A stretch of 64,000 nt of DNA, from positions 62,001 to 126,000 of the forward strand of contig NZ_JBLZHU010000002.1 in NCBI RefSeq assembly GCF_048892425.1, in the 5' to 3' direction. Positions 59,430 through 64,000 of this stretch are shown piece after piece. A program made the translations under genes and the position numbers. The notes below the pieces were generated by a model that ran no database searches, was not told the DNA's origin, and saw only the letters and a program-made list of their open reading frames with translations. The stretch's first letter is position 1. Every line of letters begins with the position of its first letter. This DNA comes from Pacificispira sp002696645. Lineage in GTDB: Bacteria > Pseudomonadota > Alphaproteobacteria > UBA8366 > Aestuariispiraceae.

Positions 59430-59630
59430 TTACTGACCGCGAAGCCAGTTGCGCTTTACCACGGTGGCATCAGAGGCGCACATGATCTGGCCCCCCCGGT
59501 TCTGCCGCTTCATCTGCGTAGGACGGTTCGAGGTATTGTGGCGCAGGTAGGCGCTGTAGAAACGCACTTTCCCGGTGCCTGTGATTTTGAACCGCTTTTT
59601 GGCGGAACTCTTCGACTTAATCTTGGGCAT
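59430..59630 (-). CDS. rpmI: 50S ribosomal protein L35
   Basis: A 66-aa bL35: PKIKSKSSAKKRFKITGTGKVRFYSAYLRHNTSNRPTQMKR (seen in blocks). Heads the rpmI-rplT-pheS-pheT run. infC, often just upstream, is not here; 59631-59821 (191 bp) likely contains the promoter and leader. Confidence 0.96.
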   Translation of the reverse strand: MPKIKSKSSAKKRFKITGTGKVRFYSAYLRHNTSNRPTQMKRQNRGGQIMCASDATVVKRNWLRGQ

Positions 59631-59821
59631 TTTTAAACTCCATCTGTGGGCGGATGATCCGGTAAAGAATCAGGGCCGCTTCTTCGTAAGGCGGCCGGGC
59701 ATACCCAGTGGGCCCGGAACGCGCCGCTTTTGCGCCCCAATCGTACAATTGAGGACGCGGGCTTATAGACCCGCAGGCCAGTGCTGGCAAGGCCCAGACT
59801 GCAGAAAGACGGCGAAAAATG

Positions 59822-60529
59822 TCAGGCCCGCTCCAGGGCGGTCACCAATTGGGTCAGCCAGGCCGTCAGATCCTCTGTCTGATGATGAACAAAGCCGTCA
59901 GAGGCACCATCCCCGGACCAGGCATGATCGGTTTTGACCCAGACCGTCCGCATGCCCAGTTCCGCTGGGACCTTAAGGTTTTTCACCATATCTTCAACCA
60001 TGACGGCGCGGGTCGGGGTCACCTCATGTGCGGTCACCATCTGATGATAGGGCGCCGCACTGGGTTTAGGCACAAAGTCTGCCGCTGCAATATCAAAAAT
60101 CCCATCGAAATGGGACGCGATGCCCAATCGATCCAGTACCGCCTCTGCATGGGCGACAGTGCCATTGGTAAAGATCAGCTTGCGCCCCGGCAACTTCGCC
60201 AGCGCCGCATTCAGTTCTGCATTGGCCGGGACCGGAGAATAATCGATGTCATGAACGAAACTCAGAAAAGCGTGCGGATCAACACTGTGATTGTCCATCA
60301 GGCCGCGCAGCGTGGTTCCATGCCGTCGAAAATAGTCTTTCTGCAGCACGCGCGCCTGATCATAGGAGATCGACAACAGGTCCGAGATGAATCCACCCAT
60401 CCGCAAATCCACCTGATGGAACAGGTTACAGGTCGCCGGATATAGGGTGTTGTCCAGGTCAAACACCCAGTCTTTCGCCCTACGGATGCCGGGATCATCC
60501 CAGGCTGTCATAACAGGTCTATCGCTCAT
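59822..60529 (-). CDS. HAD-superfamily pyrimidine 5'-nucleotidase-like phosphatase
   Basis: A 235-aa HAD hydrolase of the SDT1/PHM8-like (pyrimidine 5'-nucleotidase) group. Nucleophile motif VFDLDNTLYPATCNLF, motif II IFTNGTVAHAEAVLDRLGI, then KPSAAPYHQMV and motif IV VEDMVKNL. Substrates may be UMP/CMP or other phosphates. Monocistronic by spacing; divergent from the GGDEF gene. Confidence 0.85.
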   Translation of the reverse strand: MSDRPVMTAWDDPGIRRAKDWVFDLDNTLYPATCNLFHQVDLRMGGFISDLLSISYDQARVLQKDYFRRHGTTLRGLMDNHSVDPHAFLSFVHDIDYSPVPANAELNAALAKLPGRKLIFTNGTVAHAEAVLDRLGIASHFDGIFDIAAADFVPKPSAAPYHQMVTAHEVTPTRAVMVEDMVKNLKVPAELGMRTVWVKTDHAWSGDGASDGFVHHQTEDLTAWLTQLVTALERA

Positions 60530-60689
60530 ATCGGCAAGATGGCGCAGACAATCGATTTCGGCAATGGCATTTACCGATCAACGCTCTTTACTCTTTGTTC
60601 ACAAAGCCACGATACCCTGATATCACTGTTATCTGCATGCTGTTTTCGGGAAATGCGGTTTTCCAACGATAGGCACGCTGAAGGCGGGA

Positions 60690-62384
60690 ATGATGACAAT
60701 CATGGCATCCAACAAAAAGTCGGCCCAAGATTTTTTGACTGGCGTTTTTGACAGCTACGCCAGCCCGGTGCTGCGATTGGATAACAATGCTCATTTGACA
60801 GGTCTGAATGACGCCGGAATAGGGCTTGCCGCCAGCCTGAATGGGGAACCAGGCATTCCCCTGATGCCGGCCATGGTGCAAATGGCGGTCAAGGCACGCA
60901 GCGCTGGGCGCGCCCAAACTCGCCTTTTCACGCTGCCTGACACAGGGCGACAGATTGAATTTCTGATGTTACCGCAATCCGATGGCAGCCAATTAATGAT
61001 TGGGCGTGATGCCACATTGGAATCCAACATTCGAATTGCCCTAACGGAGTCGCGAACCCGGTTTAAAGATCTTGTAGACGTTGCTGCTGATTTCGCCTGG
61101 GAGACAGATAAGGACGGCCGGTTTAGCTATATCTCAGCCCGGGGAGCGTTGGGCTATCAACCAGAGGAATTGCTGGGGCAATCCCCTGAATCCCTGTTAA
61201 TGGCCCCAGAAACCGCGCCATCACCGCTGCCGTTCCATGCCAATGGTACCTTGCGCAATGTTGAACTGTGGGTGCGCACGCATAAGGGGGACGCCGCCTG
61301 TATCCTGATTTCTGCGATGTCGATCCCAGGCGGGGATAACCAACTTTCAGGTGCCCGCGGCATTGCGATTGATGTAACCGAAGAACGCCACCGCCAAAGT
61401 GAGCTTGCCAGGTTGAAAATTCGCGAGCGGCTGGTTGCCTATATCGTCGACGCCTTGCGCAATGAAGTCGCACCTGAGGACATGCTGCACGCCGCTGCGA
61501 CGGCGCTGGGCCGATCGACATCGGCGGATTCCTGCATCGTACAGGTTCGGGAACAGAATGGACCCGCGCTGGAATTCGTTGCCTATGGGGCGGCACCGGA
61601 CCCAAATCTCGTGGAGCGCGCATTGGATCATATCCAGGATGAAAAGAGTCTGGTTTCGGGCCAGATTGACAGACACCACTATCTTGGAATTTCAACAGGA
61701 TATGGGGGCGTGAAGAATGGCTCGATCCTGTTGTGGCGGTCAGATATGACGGCCGATTGGGACGAGGATGAACGCGCCCTGCTGAAGGCGGTCGAACCCC
61801 AGTTCGGGATCGTATTTCGACAAATCACCGATCAACATGAACTGGAACGGCTGTCACGCACCGATGAACTGACGGGTCTGGGCAATCGCCGGGCCTTTAT
61901 CGAAGATCTGAAGCGCGAAATCCAACGCTATGAGCGCACCGGCGTCAACGGGGCGTTATTGTATATGGATCTGGATAACTTCAAACCCATCAATGATGAT
62001 TTCGGCCACGAAAAAGGCGATGAAGCCTTAACTCAGATTGGGCGGATCATCACCAGCAGCACCCGGACCTATGATCTTGTCTGTCGCCTTGGTGGTGACG
62101 AATTCGCGGCATGGCTGGAAGGGGCCGATGAAAAAATCGCAAAATCCCGGGCCAATACCTTTCTGGAAAAACTCAACGCCTGGCGCCGGGAAAACCTGGG
62201 CGAGTCGAACCAGTTTGGGATGTCCATCGGTATTGCCCTGTTCACGGCCGGGCAGAATGAGAGTGTTGACGGCTTGATCGCCCGGGCTGATGCGGCAATG
62301 TATAATGCAAAGAAGTGCGGAAAAAATGGTATCGTGTTTGCGGCGGATTCGGATCAAGGCAAAAAGACCGATGGATCACAATAA
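60690..62384 (+). CDS. PAS-GAF-GGDEF diguanylate cyclase
   Basis: A 564-aa cytosolic cyclase making cyclic di-GMP. It has a PAS domain (about 120-235, DLVDVAADFAWETDKDGRFSYIS), a GAF-like region (about 255-390) and a C-terminal GGDEF domain (RTDELTGLGNRRAF, then G468-G-D-E-F472). The inhibitory I-site RxxD is present as RTYD, five residues before GGDEF. All active-site residues are intact and no EAL domain follows. An atypical start with MMTIM leaves several ATG options. It overlaps the next gene by 14 bp. Confidence 0.9.
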   Translation: MMTIMASNKKSAQDFLTGVFDSYASPVLRLDNNAHLTGLNDAGIGLAASLNGEPGIPLMPAMVQMAVKARSAGRAQTRLFTLPDTGRQIEFLMLPQSDGSQLMIGRDATLESNIRIALTESRTRFKDLVDVAADFAWETDKDGRFSYISARGALGYQPEELLGQSPESLLMAPETAPSPLPFHANGTLRNVELWVRTHKGDAACILISAMSIPGGDNQLSGARGIAIDVTEERHRQSELARLKIRERLVAYIVDALRNEVAPEDMLHAAATALGRSTSADSCIVQVREQNGPALEFVAYGAAPDPNLVERALDHIQDEKSLVSGQIDRHHYLGISTGYGGVKNGSILLWRSDMTADWDEDERALLKAVEPQFGIVFRQITDQHELERLSRTDELTGLGNRRAFIEDLKREIQRYERTGVNGALLYMDLDNFKPINDDFGHEKGDEALTQIGRIITSSTRTYDLVCRLGGDEFAAWLEGADEKIAKSRANTFLEKLNAWRRENLGESNQFGMSIGIALFTAGQNESVDGLIARADAAMYNAKKCGKNGIVFAADSDQGKKTDGSQ

Positions 62385-63663
62385 AAACCTTTCAGACCAA
62401 GTCCCGGATCATGGAGCACAGAACCAGGATCAAGCCCTCTTGAATGCGTATGAAGATCAGAAAGCGCGCGCCCGAAGCCCAAACACCGACATTCGGATCG
62501 CATTGGCAGGTGCCCCAGACACACTGCCCGAAATCCTTTACTTTCTGGCGGAAGACTCAGTTGCGGAAGTTCGGCGCTGCGTCGCCCTGAACGAAAACGC
62601 ACCGCGTAAGGCGGACCTGCTGCTGACCCAGGATCATGATGCGTCGATCCGGCAGGAATTGGCCGCGAAGATTGCCCGCCTGACGCCGGAATTGACGGAT
62701 GACCGGCGCTCCACCCTGTACAAACTGACCGTTCAGGCGCTGGAAATTCTGGCGGAAGATCAATTGGTGCGGGTTCGGGAAATCCTGTCCAATGCCCTGA
62801 AGGACGTGGCCAAAGCCCCCTCCAATGTCATTATCACCCTGGCGCGCGATCAGGCGCTGACCGTTTGCAGTCCCATTCTTGAGTTTTCACCGGTCCTGTC
62901 AGACTCGGACTTGCTGGAAATCATCCGATCCAATCCGGTTCAAGGAGCAATGAGCGCCATTAGTCGACGGCAGGCCTTGAAGGAGAGCGTGTCGGATTCA
63001 ATCGCCAAATCGGGCGACGAGGCTGCGATTGCAGAACTTCTGGTCAATGACAGCGCGCAGATTCGGGAAGATACGCTGGACCTGATCATCGACCGGGCAC
63101 CTCAACGCAAATCCTGGCACGAACCCTTGGCCATGCGCCCAAACCTGTCGGCGCGTGCGGTTCAGCGCATCGCCAGCTTCGTTGCCATGAACTTACTGGA
63201 CCGGATGCAGAGGCGCCTGGATTTGGACGATGACGTTATGGTCGCTATGGCAGAGGCGGTGGAACGGCGATTGGCGGAAGACACGCATACAAAGCTGCAA
63301 GAACCGGAATGGGCAAATTCGGATAAACTGGATGAGACGATCGCGCATATGTATGAAGTCGGAACCCTGACAAACAACGCGCTGGAACGGGCGCTGGCAC
63401 AGGGAGAAAAGCGGTTCGTTGTGAAAGGCCTGTCCTTGTTGAGTGGCCTTGCCGCAGAGACGGTTCAGAACATCATCACCAACCGCAGCGCCAAGGCCGT
63501 GATTGCCCTGACCTGGAAGGCGGGACTGAAACCTCATTTTGCCTCTCAGTTACAGTCACAACTGGTCGGGCTCAGCCCGAACGATATGATCCGAACTACC
63601 GAAAATCGCTGGCCCATGTCTGACAACGACATGCAATGGCAGATCGATTTCTACAGCACCTGA
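62371..63663 (+). CDS. DUF2336 domain protein
   Basis: A 430-aa helical, HEAT-like protein of the DUF2336 group, found mainly in alphaproteobacteria. Start ATG 62371 (MDHNKNLSDQVPDHGAQ); an earlier frame opening inside the GGDEF gene is not favoured. Repeated helix pairs: PDTLPEILYFLAEDSVAEVRRCVALNENAPRKADLLLTQDHD and QLVRVREILSNALKDVAKAP. Overlap with the cyclase gene implies joint function in cyclic di-GMP-linked signalling, by inference only. Confidence 0.75.
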   Translation: MDHNKNLSDQVPDHGAQNQDQALLNAYEDQKARARSPNTDIRIALAGAPDTLPEILYFLAEDSVAEVRRCVALNENAPRKADLLLTQDHDASIRQELAAKIARLTPELTDDRRSTLYKLTVQALEILAEDQLVRVREILSNALKDVAKAPSNVIITLARDQALTVCSPILEFSPVLSDSDLLEIIRSNPVQGAMSAISRRQALKESVSDSIAKSGDEAAIAELLVNDSAQIREDTLDLIIDRAPQRKSWHEPLAMRPNLSARAVQRIASFVAMNLLDRMQRRLDLDDDVMVAMAEAVERRLAEDTHTKLQEPEWANSDKLDETIAHMYEVGTLTNNALERALAQGEKRFVVKGLSLLSGLAAETVQNIITNRSAKAVIALTWKAGLKPHFASQLQSQLVGLSPNDMIRTTENRWPMSDNDMQWQIDFYST

Positions 63664-63743
63664 CGCCGATATCCTGCTGGAACAGGATATCCTATATACA
63701 TCAAAGCGATCAGGGTAGGATGGGAAGCGCTCTTTGATGGATG

Positions 63744-64000
63744 CTACTCATCCCCATTGCGCACCAATTCATTCCGGGCGCGATTCAACTCGCTGGTTGT
63801 CAGAATCAGGCGCCGCCCCAAATCCCGGGTCATTTCAAAGGCGAAATGCGAATCCTGCCGCGCCATTTCTGAGAAGACTTCGCGATTAAGGCGCAAGGCC
63901 GTGGTTTTTTCACGGGCACGCACCGTCGCGGTCCGTTTAGAATCACACAACAGGGCCAGTTCACCCACCAGCTTATTGGCACCCAATTCAAACAGAACCT
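63744..64000 (-). CDS. Cyclic nucleotide-binding (CNMP) domain protein, N-terminus outside window
   Basis: The visible 85 codons read VLFELGANKLVGELALLCDSKRTATVRA, which is the PBC phosphate-binding cassette pattern of CRP-type domains (GELALL...RTATV), then a C-helix (EMTRDLGRRLILTTSELNRARNEL). The frame remains open at the window edge, so the start is missing. No helix-turn-helix follows, thus more likely a stand-alone cNMP-binding sensor than a CRP-type regulator. Confidence 0.8.
   Translation of the reverse strand, partial: VLFELGANKLVGELALLCDSKRTATVRAREKTTALRLNREVFSEMARQDSHFAFEMTRDLGRRLILTTSELNRARNELVRNGDE

Overview
The window reads as ordinary chromosome of a GC-rich, halotolerant alphaproteobacterium. 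The evidence is a contiguous ccmABCDEFGHI cytochrome c maturation cluster, hemW-rdgB-rph facing hrcA-grpE, hslVU, an ScfR-type regulator facing isocitrate lyase, truB-rpsO-pnp, a complete ectoine cluster with its own aspartate kinase and a divergent MarR regulator, a TRAP transporter, and yraN-gshB. A Rhodospirillales-like or related marine lineage is plausible. No rRNA or species-level marker is present, so genus is not called.

Layout. 1-104 is the tail of an OmpA-like protein, followed by a 56-bp tandem repeat. 341-8331 holds the System I cytochrome c maturation genes. 8332-12038 (minus) is a dctPQM TRAP transporter in line with an isocitrate lyase/PEP mutase-family lyase. 12115-14591 (minus) is hemW-rdgB-rph. 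14743-20029 (plus) is hrcA, grpE, a lipoprotein trypsin-like protease and hslVU, a proteostasis block. 20055-24080 covers a secreted protein with an HELAGH motif, aceA, and the divergent ScfR-like regulator with TTGTAAA-type operator repeats between them. 24082-24849 is a small DUF4160/DUF2442 pair with its own promoter and operator-like repeats. 24928-28684 (minus) is truB-rpsO-pnp. 28819-30189 is a Tat-exported amine oxidase. 30192-31255 (minus, AT-rich) is a RusA-like gene broken by one in-frame stop, coupled to a HEPN-domain gene. 31357-35973 is ectABC-ask with divergent ectR. 36023-40840 holds gshB, a SirB1-like protein, a BON lipoprotein, yraN and an LppC/LpoA-like lipoprotein.

40941-48438 is a 7.45-kb genomic island in the 3' end of tRNA-Arg(CCG), bounded by perfect 49-bp direct repeats. 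It carries a tyrosine integrase next to attR, an AlpA-like regulator, small phage-type winged-helix proteins, a winged-helix replication-initiator-like gene with four GGTTCC-N7-GGAACC iteron-like sites in and beside its 3' end, a DUF3800 protein, and three unrecognised or Sel1-type cargo genes. No capsid, tail or conjugation genes are seen, so it resembles a minimal, possibly self-replicating satellite.

48514-64000 is core chromosome again: a transglutaminase-like protein, a YciI protein, htpG, an MBL hydrolase with panC-panB and an isochorismatase-like hydrolase, rpmI-rplT-pheST with an attenuator-like hairpin, a HAD nucleotidase, a PAS-GGDEF cyclase overlapping a DUF2336 gene, and the start-less end of a cyclic-nucleotide-binding protein running off the window.

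The parts most worth follow-up are the island's putative origin, the RusA*/HEPN gene pair, the DUF4160/DUF2442 operator arrangement, and repeat-rich leaders inside the ccm cluster.
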